From Prunus persica (Eukaryota; Streptophyta; Magnoliopsida; Rosales; Rosaceae), in assembly GCF_000346465.2 (NCBI RefSeq), contig NC_034011.1, positions 20,191,928 through 20,255,927 on the forward strand: DNA of 64,000 nucleotides, given 5' to 3'. Positions 31,761 through 43,600 of this stretch are shown here, piece by piece; the stretch's first letter is position 1, and every line of letters begins with the position of its first letter. A program made the position numbers and the translations under genes. Under the pieces are notes generated by a model that saw only the letters and a program-made list of their open reading frames with translations, was not told where the DNA came from and ran no database searches.

Positions 31761-33769
31761 TAATATTGATCACTGCTATACCCATATTCTGTTCTTATGG
31801 GACTTTAATCTGTGGCAGTGTATTATCAATGTATCCAACTTGCAATCTGTAAAATTTGCATTAATAATTCATGGATACATACAAGCCATTCTTTTGGAAC
31901 GGACTTATCTTTCCATTTGGTTACCTTTCAAGATAAAATATCAAAAAGTATATAAGCAAAAAAATAACACAAATATTGCTTACATCCTTAGGTGTGAGAA
32001 ACTTTTCTCAAGTATCATTCAAGCTTGTATCGGCCCAGTAAATGTAGCGCTTGATGATCTAGTTATATCCTGCAAGAGTAAAATCACAACTCTTTTCTCT
32101 GTTAAAAACAAATAATCCTCAGAGAGTTACAGAAAGAGAAAAATGCAAAAATAATGTGATATTGATTGCAAGAGAAGGTAAGCAATCAAGGAACGAAGCT
32201 GGTGGGAGCAAACAACAAGCTCTCATTTCTCCTAGTCTAGAAGGACCTCAGGAGATTAGAGCATAAGGTCGCCTTCACAGTTTCCGGATGTGGCAGAAAC
32301 GTGATCAGGGATAGTCTCGCTTCCTGAATGGATGATCAGAGATAGTCTTGCTTCTCGGGCATATTAAGTGCTCACTGATAAGAAAAATAAGTAGATATCG
32401 CATAACTTGGTATGGAGAAAACTGGATGTTTTCTGCAAAGAAAATTTCGTTAGTAACACATTTATACACAAATAAGAGGAATAGGTAGAACCGGTGAATT
32501 TCAAATTAACCATAAGAAAATTGCCAGATTCTCGGGGTACTTTTGAAAAAGTAGCTCCGTGAAATCCACAAAGCAAGATCGGCTTTTGACGAAAATAATA
32601 CTTTGAAAACGCCGAAAGTGCCGACAAGCATTAATGGAGGTCACGTGAAGTTTTGGAATCTAGGAAAGAAAAAGATAATATGGGGATCTGCAAAACTTGA
32701 TTGGAGCAACTTCGTGTCAACTTGCTCCTTTCCTGTTATAATAATTGCGCATATTCTTAAAATTTGCACCTGTGGTTTTTACGTCTTTTCAAAATGACGG
32801 TTTGGAACCTTGTGCCTTATAGGTTCAAATAACCACATCGACTCTCCCAAATTTCATATTTCAACGTATGAGAGCCCGGAACTTTTGGCCTGGGCTAAAC
32901 ACAAACTCAGAATTTATTTGCCCTTTTCAAAATGGACATGAAATATGAATTGAGTAAAAGCCACGCTAATATCTCATATTTGGGTTCATGAGCTTCCGGC
33001 CCAGATATAACAAAATATGTGGGGAGCCTCAATTCATCATTCTCTTATGCCAAAGAGATATGTGGCGTATCACAATTTGCAATAATACCTCAAAGGTTGT
33101 CCATTTAATTGTTGGAACTTCAGGTTCTCAACATTGTTAGATTTTGAACTTCTGGCCAAAATCACATATTCTCATGGTATGGACATTCAATCCCCTTAGG
33201 TTTTGAACTTCGGGCCAAAATCACATATTCTTATGGTATGGACATTTTTACAATTTTCTGTACATATTTCTGGACTTTAAGCCCTTACATAATTGTCCAT
33301 ATTTTGAGCAACTTCTGGCATCTCATTTAATTGCTCATCCATGAGTTTAAGGAACTACAGGTTCCCTTTTTGAATAGTGATAGTTTACCCAAAATGGTAA
33401 ATATTTATGCATACATCACTATTCATGTATACGGCACTTACTCATGTGTACAGTACATTTGCCAGTACAGTTATCATCCATGTGTACGGCATTATGAACC
33501 AAGACGGTACTGTTACATCATTAAGGAACCCCAGGTCCTTATTTACATGTCAGGGATCAAGGACCCTCAAGTCCGATCACATGTTTACAAATATAGTACC
33601 GGAGAGACTGCCAGCTCTCATATTAACATCATCATCAAGGATCTTCAAGTCCTGATATAATTGTATGATGAGGATCAAGGAACTTCTGGTCCTGATCTGC
33701 ATCCTGTAAAAACTCATCATACAGCACATTTAGTCCATAAAATAAATTGTTGGTAAATAAATTACTGGT

Positions 33770-34290
33770 ATGGACGATAAACCCGCATCATACATTTAAA
33801 TAGCAGTAAAGGCGTGGACAATAAACTCACACCACCCTTTTAAATAAATGTAAATGTGCGGTAAATTAAACGTGCTTGTATGGGCATTAATTCTGCTCCA
33901 TACATTTAAATAAAAGTAAAGGCGTGGACGATAAACCCGCACCACTCTTTTAAATAAATACTGTTGTATGGGTAATAAACCTACACCATACAGTAAATAA
34001 AATAAATGTGCGGTAAAGTAAATTCATAAAGTAAAGGTGCTTGTATGGGCACTAATTCTGCACCATACATTTAAATAAAAGTAAAGGCGTGAACGATAAA
34101 CCCGCGCCACCCTTTTAAATAAATGTAAATGTGCAGTAAATTAAATTCATAATTTAAACGTGCGTGTATGGGCACTAATTCTGCTCCATACTTTTAAATG
34201 AAAGTAAAGGCGTGGACGATAAACCCGCACCACCCTTTTAAATAAATACTGTTGTATGGGTAATAAACCTACACCATACAGTAAATATAA
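33770..34290. repeat. GTATGGGCACTAATTCTGC / GGCGTGGACGATAAACC repeats
   Basis: Three to four irregularly spaced copies of two alternating blocks, seen near 33778, 33890, 34050 and 34165. They form part of the non-coding interior of the LARD. The flanking 31761-33769 stretch has no gene I can recognise. It contains repeated phrases such as AACTTCTGGTCCTGAT and TTTTGAACTTCGGGCC. Confidence 0.7.
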
Positions 34291-34998
34291 TATATTATAT
34301 TACCATTAATATTAATATTAAATAATATAGGATAATAATAAATAAAATAAAATGATGGGAAGCTCATCATTTCGGTGGGTGGTGTTCTTTATCATGTTTT
34401 GTTGTTTTTATTTAAAGGATGCTTTAGCACTTTTCCTCCTGTACACTCAAGTGCTAAAGAGAAGTCAAAGAATTGCTACCGACAAAGTAAGTGGTGATGT
34501 CGACAACAACTCTTAGTGGCTTACCTCCATTTTAGAAAAATGTTTCTTCACTGCTTTTTGACCATACTTCCTCCATCGATATCCATCATCAAGGATATCA
34601 ACTTCAACTTGGCTTCTCGTTTGAAAAGCATATCTGGGTTTTCTTATCCCTTTTTTTTTTTTAATGCTCAAGCCAGGCTCGACATGAAGGAAGAGCTCGA
34701 GATCATCAGATCTCTGGTCTTGGTGTTAATTACTACGCGATCAATGGCGGACATTGAGGCTTTAAACCTTGCAAAACAAGAATCGCATTTGAAGACTTGG
34801 CTCTGGCCACAACGACCTCCACCGCAACTATCGTTTTGCAGTAGGGGAACCGCAAGCGCCTCAGGTGTATGAAGATCCAAGACAAAGCTTCTCCACCAAG
34901 CTCCTCGCCAAGAACAAGGCCTACACTCTCCGCCCCATCTCTCGGCCCGGCCTTCGTCGTCAACGGTGGGATCTGGTTGGGTTTATTTTGACGCAGAG

Positions 34999-35139
34999 TG
35001 CTGGTACGTCCACAACCTCCTCAAGTACAAGTTCGATCTCCAGTTCGATATCCCTGTCACCTACCCTGCTACCGCACCTGAGCTCGAGCTCCCTGAGCTC
35101 GACGGCAAGACCCAAAAGATGCATAGAGGTGGGAAGATC
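34999..35139 (+). pseudogene. UFC1-like gene fragment captured in the LARD
   Basis: 47 open codons starting [10 protein letters not shown], through [20 protein letters not shown] to QKMHRGGKI, match the central part of plant ubiquitin-fold modifier-conjugating enzyme 1 (UFC1), the E2 of the UFMylation pathway. The catalytic cysteine region lies beyond the end of the fragment and is missing. Just upstream, the opposite strand (about 34930-34963) reads [11 protein letters not shown], a short match to the UFC1 N-terminal region in inverted orientation, suggesting a rearranged capture. The sequence before 34999 (TTTATTTTGACGCAG) resembles an intron end. Family recognition is from memory. Confidence 0.72.
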
Positions 35140-35255
35140 AACTAGTGCATGTACCGGCAGAGTTGGAAGGGGACTATGACGACGGAGGTGGTGCTAAAGC
35201 GGCCATGAATGGAGGGGACCAAACTCGGCAGAGCTCTGAAATGCGAGCCTTTGTT

Positions 35256-35360
35256 GCCTCGCATCGTCGTGTAGTCGAGGAAGCTTTGCAAGAGCTCGAT
35301 CTCATCCTCGTCGGTCCACAGCCTCTGGAAGAGTCTCCGAGAGTCGTCGAGGGCCGCCGG
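35256..35360 (-). pseudogene. GeBP/STOREKEEPER-like gene fragment captured in the LARD
   Basis: The minus strand encodes DDSRRLFQRLWTDEDEIELL and continues QSFLDYTTMRG, the start of the DUF573 domain of plant GeBP/STOREKEEPER-type transcription regulators. The rest of the domain does not follow, so this is a fragment. It lies 117 bp from the UFC1-like piece and on the opposite strand. The open frame runs from 35462 to 35142, but the outer parts look unrelated to the family. Confidence 0.65.
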
Positions 35361-35920
35361 CTTCTTCTCTTCGGGCTGGGTGGGACAGAACGGCGTGTCG
35401 GTTGGGATCAGAGGACAATACGGCGTCGTTGCGTGTCGTATGGCATCGGGGCTTGCTCTCAACAGCAGAGAAGAAACTGGATTTTGGAAGCCAGATTGTT
35501 CTTTTGAATCGACTGTCTATGGTGGTCCTGCTGGGAGTTTTCCATTTTGATGATTTGGGTAGGGATGAAATTGATGCTTGTTGCTTGCTGCTGTTGGTGG
35601 CAGCAGTCAAAGGAATCCAAAAATCAAACACAGTAATTTCTGTGACTCTGGTGTTGGCAGGATAAAAAGTCTTGGGTGTGGAGAGTGATTTGGCGGGTGG
35701 GCAGATGAATATGTTGTAATTGATGTTTTGGATTCTGGGTATGTTGAAAATGATTAACAAACCCTTGGCTGTAGTTATGATCTGGTCTTAGACAACCAGA
35801 AGCTGATTAGTAAGGGATATGTCTGAGCTCAGAAGGATTGAGGCCTCCAGGGAGGTTGCAGTGACAGAGAGAGAGCGTTGAGGCTCTGAATTTGGAAATA
35901 GAGAAATCGTGCTGATAACG

Positions 35921-36136
35921 TGTTATAAACTAGAGTAATTGGAGAGAGGGAATTGGGAAATCAAAGTAGAGAAACTAATCTCATTGTGTTTCTGTTCTCT
36001 AATCTGATCTGTGTTTTTGTCTATATTAACAATGGAAGGGTTCACCCCTTTTGTAGGCAGAGCTCCATCCAACAAGTGGTGGAGTAGGTAAAGCTCCATC
36101 CAACAAGTGGTGAGCTCCACCATATATTTTACAACA
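35921..36136 (-). repeat. LARD 5' LTR (216 bp)
   Basis: Partner of 28073-28288 with two substitutions seen, followed by the TTTAT target duplication. Confidence 0.92.
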
Positions 36137-36141
36137 TTTAT

Positions 36142-37281
36142 ATGTTTCTTGCAAGGGCATCTATCTGTTGCTGCATTTGTTGTGTAGCTGGCCGATGTTC
36201 CTTCTTCTCCATTCAAGAGGTTTTAAAGTCGGAAAATGGCAAGCGTTAATGTTTATGATAGAATTAAGTTAAAAAAGTAAACCAGAGAAATAACAATTTA
36301 TATACATCAAGCATTCGATTAATCTGATGGATAAAAGTATAAGGTGAATTTTATTGAATCAATTGAAAATAAACTGAAAACAATTGTGACAATTTTAATA
36401 GAATCAAATCAAGAGGTGTTGACTCTGTTGGTATAAACTTGGTAAACAGTAGGTGTCAGTGTCGACAAATGAGAAAATTTGAGCAAAGACAATGGCTATT
36501 GTTATAGAATTAAGGCTAACAACAAAAACTAAACAAACCACAATTTAAATGATCTAAAAATACCTAATAACCTATAAACAGAAATAAGATGATCTAGTGA
36601 CCTAATGAGCAAATTTGTTATAGAAGTAAGATAATCTAGGGGAGAAGTAAGCTACAGAAGTAGCAATGATGTATAAACAGCTATATGTTATAGAAGTAGA
36701 ATAAAGGTAGAGATAAGATGCTATAGGTTATAGTTTTGTTAATTACATTTAAACATTTAATAACGATGTTTCAAATTTGAAAAATGTAATTGAGAGTCAG
36801 TTCATATGGGAGCTCCAAAAAAAATACGAAAAAAATAAAATTTTAATAATTAATTAAAAAGAGTAAATAAATTTATATATTTATTGAAGTTATCAAATAT
36901 CCATACCCCAACTTCTAAAAACAGGGAAGTTTCTTAATATGAACAAAAATTTCAAGTGACTAAAATATTAGAATCAGGGAGAATTGAAATATATGTACAT
37001 CACTTGTGTAAACCACAAAAATTTATGCAAGGCAAATGCTTTAAAATCAAACACGTTGGCTCAAAGGAATGAAACCAAATTGCATTCTAACAGACGTTTG
37101 AGAAAAATCATATTTTAAAAGAGAGTTGATAAATTTTCTTTAAAATTGAATCATAATTGAAGACAATTATGAGAAAGGAAACTTTGCCCAAATTCAATGC
37201 AATTAACTACGACTTAATATAGAGAAATTGAGTGGGGAACTAAGCTGTGAACAATGAAATATTATGTATGTAATGTGTACG
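36142..37281. other. AT-rich spacer
   Basis: No coding signal and no recognisable element. Contains short direct repeats around GTTATAGAAGTAGAATAAGG (36600-36720). Confidence 0.45.
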
Positions 37282-37832
37282 TTAATGAGATGAATGAATT
37301 GAAAAGGATGTGGAAGTAGGAGAGGCAATTTTGGAACTGCCCAGGGCTTTTTTCTTCTTCAAACCGATACTTGGTAAATTGTCAGAATCTGACACATTTT
37401 CTTCTCTGGTTTTATGTTTATCATCAGCAAGACAAACACTTTCATATGAGATTTCTATACCATTTGAAATGGCAAAACTATGAGCTTCTTGCATCATCTG
37501 ATTTCTTTTGCTATCTCTAGTCCTTTTACACATTATGCACAGAAATTTAAAACCCCAAGCAACAGATTGATAACTGGAAAGGAGAAAAAACATGCATTTA
37601 TAAAATTTTAAATTATCAATCACACCTAAACTGTAATTAAGCAAAGCAAATGCACCGTGATATTGACAGAACCACAGAAATGAGAATTTTCAATTGTCAT
37701 AATATTTGGCAATCAATAAGCTACAGCCACCATGCATGCAGTCTTTTGAAAAATGGATGAAACACTAACCTGTAGTCAAAGAAGCTATCAAGCACTTTGA
37801 AAAACAGCCACACAAAAGCAGGATCACAACAG
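37282..37832 (-). CDS. Unrecognised gene, last two exons
   Basis: Two minus-strand exons, 37770-37832 and 37282-37573, join with consensus splice sites (acceptor TTTGTATAG, donor ACAG/GTTAGT, acceptor TCTCCTTTCCAG) and keep one open frame across the junction. Reading: CCDPAFVWLFFKVLDSFFDY, then SYQSVAWGFKFLCIMCKRTR, a charged stretch with NQMMQEAHSFAISNGIEI, and a Lys/Ser-rich tail ending in TAA at 37282. That makes 117 codons. I do not recognise the family. The start of the gene is not found. A possible upstream exon ends at a CTTCAG/GTATGC donor near 39004. It could be the 3' end of a real gene or an old fragment. Confidence 0.35.
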
Positions 37833-39500
37833 CTATACAAAGACAGAAAAAAAAAAATTAGGTTAATAAATATAATTTTGGTTTTGCTTGTGAGATAAGA
37901 CAGTCTCAATTAATTAATCTGTTTCAATACTGATTTTGGTATTGAAGAATATCAAGAATATCGACCCCAACAGAAACTATACTTTTTGTTTCTTTCCTTT
38001 TCTTACACAGACAATTGAAGACACGAAAATATGATGATACAAAGTGAAGACTGGTTTCTTTTCAAAATCCTTGAGAGGAGAATCACATGTTAATTGGTTG
38101 AAAAGTAACCAACACCATAAAGAGAAAACTAAATAAACACATCACAACTCATTTCAAAACCCATATGCATGCAAGACAGTGTAGACCAGTACCAAATGTT
38201 CTGTAAAAAACAAATTCGATAAAACCAAACACTATATAATTAGTTAAGCCAATGTGATCAATTTGTTTCTGGAAATTAGTTCAATGGCCCATAATTGTGA
38301 CTTGCAACCAACCATTTTCAGAGGAGCAATTTGAAATAAAATTAAGCAACAATCAAAAAAGCGAAAAATAAAGACATTCTAGATTCTAAAACAAGGCTCT
38401 GAACAACTGGTGATCCCCAATTAGAGCATTAGTGCCACATGTGCTACATCTTTGACAGTGTTTTGATATGTAGCCAACCTTTTTTTAAAAAAAAAAAAAA
38501 TCTCATCCCCATTGTTAAAAATTGATGATCTTTTCCCACTTTAAAGTTATTTCCACTATGAATTGAAAAATATATATATATATATATATATATATTAAGA
38601 AAAAGTTCTTTCACTAACTGTATTGCAATACATAACACAACAATTTCTTTTGTTTCCATATAATATCTTGATTTCCTTTGTTTCCACGGAAAATTGGCAT
38701 TCTTTAGATAAGGAAAAAACAGAAAGTCCAACTTCTAAAAACACAATACATAAAAACCAACCCATGAATCAAAACAGCATAAAAAATAGCCCAAAAAAAA
38801 AACAGAGAAAATTGCACCAAGATCCATCTATTTATAATTACTGTCACTCTATATATTAGCTTGCTTTCAAAGCCTTCAACTGTCGAATGAACATCAAACC
38901 ACTAAAAGAAAGAAAGTCTCTTGACAAAAAAATCTCCCAGCCAACAAACAAATTCTTCAGATGAAGACCAAAATATCTGTTAAAAAGTTTACGGGAAGCA
39001 TACCTGAAGACAAACGATGCAAGGGACAAATCTCTAATTCAAAATTTCCAATTATTAAATTGGTGGTGTTTTGCTGTAGAAACGATGAAACATTTGCAAC
39101 AGAAGAGTACGTATGGCTGGGCAAATAGGGAAGAGAAGAAGAGGCTAAGTGGAGAGCATTTTAAGCAAACCACATCAGCTTCTTTATGGTAGCAAGCTAT
39201 GTAAAACAGTTGAAGCCTCCAGATGCAGACATCGAAGAACCAACCCAGCTCTCCCATCTTTACCCCTGAAACTCTCCAACCAGCCAGTCGAAATCGAACC
39301 AGACGCCTCTCAAGAAGAAACAGCCGCTAGTTACATCCGAAGGAAAGAGAGGGCAAAAAAGGGAAAACACAAAACAATCAGCTAAGGGCAAAACCGTGAT
39401 TTCACTGTGATGATGAGAAAAATGAGTTTGCAAAACAGTAAAAAGAAAGGTAGTTTCGTCATTTCACTGTGCTTAGCTACAGTATTTAGTTGCATTGGGT
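37833..39500. other. AT-rich stretch, possible intron or 5' part of the unknown minus-strand gene
   Basis: Mostly AT-rich with a (TA)n run at 38571-38596. Between 39000 and 39300 base composition becomes more balanced, and the minus strand has an ATG at 39257 with a 72-codon frame, but nothing supports it as coding. Confidence 0.35.
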
Positions 39501-39855
39501 TTTAGTATATATAGAATTTATGTTGCAGGTAAAGTGAAGATCCATTTTGCTACTTCATCTCATTATCTCAATTTGTCTGGCAGCTAGACTTCTTTTTTGC
39601 ACATTATCCTCAGTTTCCTATTTTGACTACTTCCCCAATAATTGGGGAAAGGCCAAGAAAAGATAATGAAACAAAATTATTCTTTATAGGCAAAGCTAAT
39701 AGAAGATACCAGTTCCCCTTCGCTTCTTCTCACCTCAATTTGTCTGACAACTTTCTTCTCTCTCTGGATATCTTATCTGCATAGACTTACTTGTGTGGAG
39801 GGGAAAAAACAGAGAGCCAAAACAGGACACATTGAAAAGTAGCTCAGTTTTGCTT

Positions 39856-39863
39856 TATAAATA
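39856..39863 (+). promoter_or_regulatory. TATA box of UGT copy 4
   Basis: TATAAATA, 43 bases before the ATG at 39906. The same TTTATAAATAATCTGC context sits before copy 6. The upstream block from about 39520 is shared with copy 6. Confidence 0.75.
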
Positions 39864-40195
39864 ATCTGCATTTGCAAGCACTGCAATGCACACACAAAAG
39901 CTAAGATGGATTCAAAAGAAGTAGCTACTAAGCCACATGCTGTTTGCATTCCAGTTCCTGCTCAAAGTCATATCAAGGCAATGCTTAAATTTGCGAAGCT
40001 CCTCCACCACAGAGGTTTTCATATAACATTCGTTAACACAGAGTTCAATCACAAGCGCTTTCTTAAATCTCTAGGACCCAATGCCCTTGATGGCTTGCCT
40101 GATTTTCAATTCGAAGCCATCCCGGATAGCCTTCCGGATTCAGATGAAGATGCCACACAAGATGTCACCTTGCTTTGTGAATCCATCAGAAAACA

Positions 40196-40285
40196 AAATT
40201 TCTTGGCTCCCTTTCTTGCCCTCCTTGCAAAACTCAACAATGATGCCATATCAACATCCAGCAATCCTCCTGTGACTTGCATAGT
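40196..40285 (+). repeat. 90-bp direct repeat flanking copia D, left copy
   Basis: From AAATTTCTTGGCTCC to CTTGCATAGT, UGT exon 1 sequence. Identical over all 90 bases to 45227-45316 on the other side of the element. It takes the place of the normal 5-bp target duplication. Confidence 0.93.
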
Positions 40286-40619
40286 TGTTAGAGTTTTAGG
40301 ATCTGAGTGTTAGATTTTGTGAGAAGAGAGAAGAGAATTTAGGAAAACTTGAAGGAATCCAAAAACTGCTCTGCTATACGTGTAGCGGAGAGCACATTCT
40401 GATTAGCTCAGTTTTTCAGTACAATAACACACTCTTGGTGTGAGAAGAAAAATGACCGTTATGCACAGTACCAGCTGGATGCTTTCCATCAAAGCAATCT
40501 CAGCCATTCACTATCTAACCAATCAAGCTATGACACCTAGACTAAGTATAAAGAAATACAACTAAGCAGAAAACAAGACTCTCAATCCTGAAATCAACTT
40601 AAGCACTTATAATTCAACA
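40286..40619 (-). repeat. Copia D 3' LTR (334 bp)
   Basis: TGTTAGAGTTTTAGG to AATTCAACA. Followed by CTCCCCTTTAAG, the complement of the polypurine tract. Confidence 0.94.
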
Positions 40620-43600
40620 CTCCCCTTTAAGTCTTGAGGTGATTTCACTCCAAGCATGCCTCTGAGATAATTGAATCTGTCTTTGGCCAGAGGTTTGGTA
40701 AAAATGTCAGCCAATTGTTCATTTGTAGGACAATATTCCAGATTGATTACTCCTTCTTGTAATGCATCCTTGATGAAGTGATACCTCCTGTCAATATGCT
40801 TTGTCTTCTGGTGGAATACAGGGTTTTTAGTGATTGCAATTGCTGAGATATTATCACAATGCAATGGAGTAGCTTCAGTTTGAAGCTCTCCAAAGTCTTC
40901 TAGCACAAAACGGAGCCAAATAGCTTGAGTAGTAGCCTCAGCTGCACTGATGTACTCAGCTTCAGCAGTAGACAGTGCAACACAGTTCTGTTTCACTGAG
41001 GCCCAAGAAAATACTCCACTTCCAAAACTAAAAGCATACCCTGATGTGCTCTTGCAATCACCAACTGATCCTCCCCAATCACTGTCACAGTAACCAACTA
41101 GAATTGATCTTTTGCCTTTCACATATTCAAGACCATAGTCCAGAGTTCCTTTGATGTATCTCAAAACCCTTTTAGCTGTTCCATAGTGTCTATTTGTAGG
41201 ACAGTGCATGAATCTAGCTAGCAAGCTTGAGGCATACATAATGTCTGGTCTTGTAGCAGTTAAGTACAGCAAACTACCAACAATGCTTCTGTATTGTTCT
41301 TCATTTGCAGCTCCACTCCCATCATCCTTAGCTAGTTTCTTAGTGGCAACCAGGGGTATTGTCACAGGTTTGCACTCAGTCAAACCAAACTTGCTCAACA
41401 AGGTGCTAGCATATTTCTTTTGATGTAGAAATATACTAGACTCAGTATGAATAACTCCCATGCCAAGAAAGTGATGAAGTAAGCCCAAATCAGTCATCTC
41501 ATACTTAGCCATCATGTCTTCTTTGAATTCAGCCAACAATGCTTGACTGCTCCCTGTATACACAATATCGTCTACATAGATAGACACAATTAAAATCTCC
41601 TTATCTCCCCTTACTTTGGTATACAAGGTTGCTTCACTTAAGCTTTTCACAAAACCACATTGAGTGAAGTAGCTGTCTATCTCTCCATACCAAGCCCTTG
41701 GAGCTTGCTTCAGACCATAAAGGGCTTTATGCAGACGATAAACTTTGTCTTCTTTACCTTTAATTATAAAACCTTCAGGCTGACTGACATAAACTTCCTC
41801 TTGCAGCACACCATTAAGGAAAGCAGACTTCACATCAAGCTGGAACAATTTCCAATCCTTTTGAGCAGCTAGAGCAATAAGTGTTCTAATGGTGTCCAAT
41901 CTGGCTACAGGTGCATAAGTCTCATTATAATCCAGTCCAGGCTTCTGAGCATACCCCTTAGCCACTAATCTTGCTTTATTCTTTTGCACTGAGCCATCCA
42001 AATTCAACTTTTTCTTGTACACCCACTTAACTCCAATCACTGGTTTTTCAGTTGGTCTATCCACCAATTCCCATGTTTCATTCTTTTCAATCATCTGCAG
42101 TTCATCTTCCATAGCCTTAAGCCAAGATTCATCCTGAGCAGCATCAGCATATTTTTCTAGTTCCATGATACACAAGTTACACTGAGCTAGAACATCATCT
42201 AGCCTTCTCCATTTTAGGGGGGTGTGATCATAAGCTTGAGTTCTCATTTCTTTACTGCTTATATCACCTGGAGTTGATGAAATGCTCTCTTGCATATCCA
42301 AAGTTTGAGGTGTACCAGTAGAATTCTCATTAGAACTGTCAGATTTCAAGTCCAAGTCTACTTGGTTTTCAATTGAGTATGTTGTCATAACTGAACCATT
42401 TTTGTCTGTCCAATGCCAAGCATTTTCTTCATCAAATGTCACATCCCTTGACAGTAAAAGCTTGTTAGAAACAGGATCAAAAACTCTATATCCTTTTTCA
42501 CAAGTTGCATATCCCACAAACACTCCCTTTGTACTCTTAGGATCCAGCTTGTGTCTCAATTCAGTTGGCACATGAACATAACACAGAGAACCAAACACTT
42601 TCAGATGTGCAATTCCAGGCTTCCTTCCACTATATGCTTCGAATGGAGTAATGTTGTTGAGAGCTTTGGTAGGACATCTGTTCAGCAAATAGACAGCTGT
42701 ATACACAGCTTCTGCCCATAGGAGATAAGGCATTCCCTTCTCATGTAACATTGATTTTGCCATCTCAATGACAGTTTTGTTCTTCCTCTCAACTACTCCA
42801 TTCTGCTGAGGAGTATAGGCCATTGTAAGTTGCCTTTGAATGCCATTAGCTTCACAAAACTCCAAAAAATCAGTAGACATAAATTCTCCACCCCTGTCAC
42901 TTCTTATGCACTGCACCTTGTGTCCAGTTTGCAATTCAGTCATGGACTTGAACTTCTTGAAACAAAAGAAGGCTTCTGACTTGTTTCTCAAAAAATATAC
43001 CCAAGTCATTCTTGTGAAATCATCTATAATCAGCATGAAATATCTGTTCCTTGCAACAGACTCATTTCTCATGGGACCACAGAGATCCACATGTACTAGC
43101 TCTAGTACTTTGCTTGCTCTTTGAGCTTGTTCTTTTGGAAACACATTTCTGTGCTGTTTTCCAAATTGGCACCCTTCACACACACCACTTTGTTCTTCCA
43201 ATTTTGGTAAACCATGTACCATTTCTTTATCCCTTAGCTGCTTCAATCCTCCAAAATTCAGATGACCAAGTCTCTTGTGCCAAATCCATGTGGATTGAAG
43301 AAAACTAGTCTTCATTAGTAACTGTTTTTCAGCTAGAAAAGAGACAGGATAACATCTGTTACCCTTCATTTGCACCTTTATGATGAAATAATCCATGGAT
43401 GAGCTATCAAATACCCTGCACATCCCTTCTCCAAACACCAGACAGTACCCATGTTCATCCATCTGCCCAACACTTAGCAGATTTTCTTTCAATCCTGGCA
43501 GATACATTACTTCTCTGATGTATTTCCTGCCCTTTGCTGTATCAATACTCAGTGAGCCAATACCAGCTACACTCACTAGTGCACCAGTTGGCATTTGTAC

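Larger units (their letters stand above)
28073..36136 (-). mobile_element. Large non-autonomous LTR element (LARD-like) carrying host gene fragments
   Basis: An 8,064-bp element with 216-bp LTRs (28073-28288 and 35921-36136; two differences seen, about 0.9 percent) and a perfect 5-bp target duplication TTTAT (28068-28072 and 36137-36141). The polypurine tract complement (CTCTCCCTTGGAG) follows the left LTR, and a degenerate tRNA-iMet-like site (minus strand TTATCAGCACG) lies by the right LTR, so it reads on the minus strand. I find no gag, protease, integrase or reverse transcriptase. The interior has internal repeats, a nested PIF-like element and pieces of UFC1-like and GeBP-like genes. Confidence 0.85.

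Noticed and set aside
34930..34963. Inverted UFC1 N-terminal piece as a separate feature
   Set aside because: Only 11 residues match. Mentioned with the main UFC1 fragment but too short to list alone.
35302..35760. 152-codon minus-strand open frame
   Set aside because: Overlaps the GeBP-like fragment in another frame and matches no family I recognise. Treated as a shadow frame.
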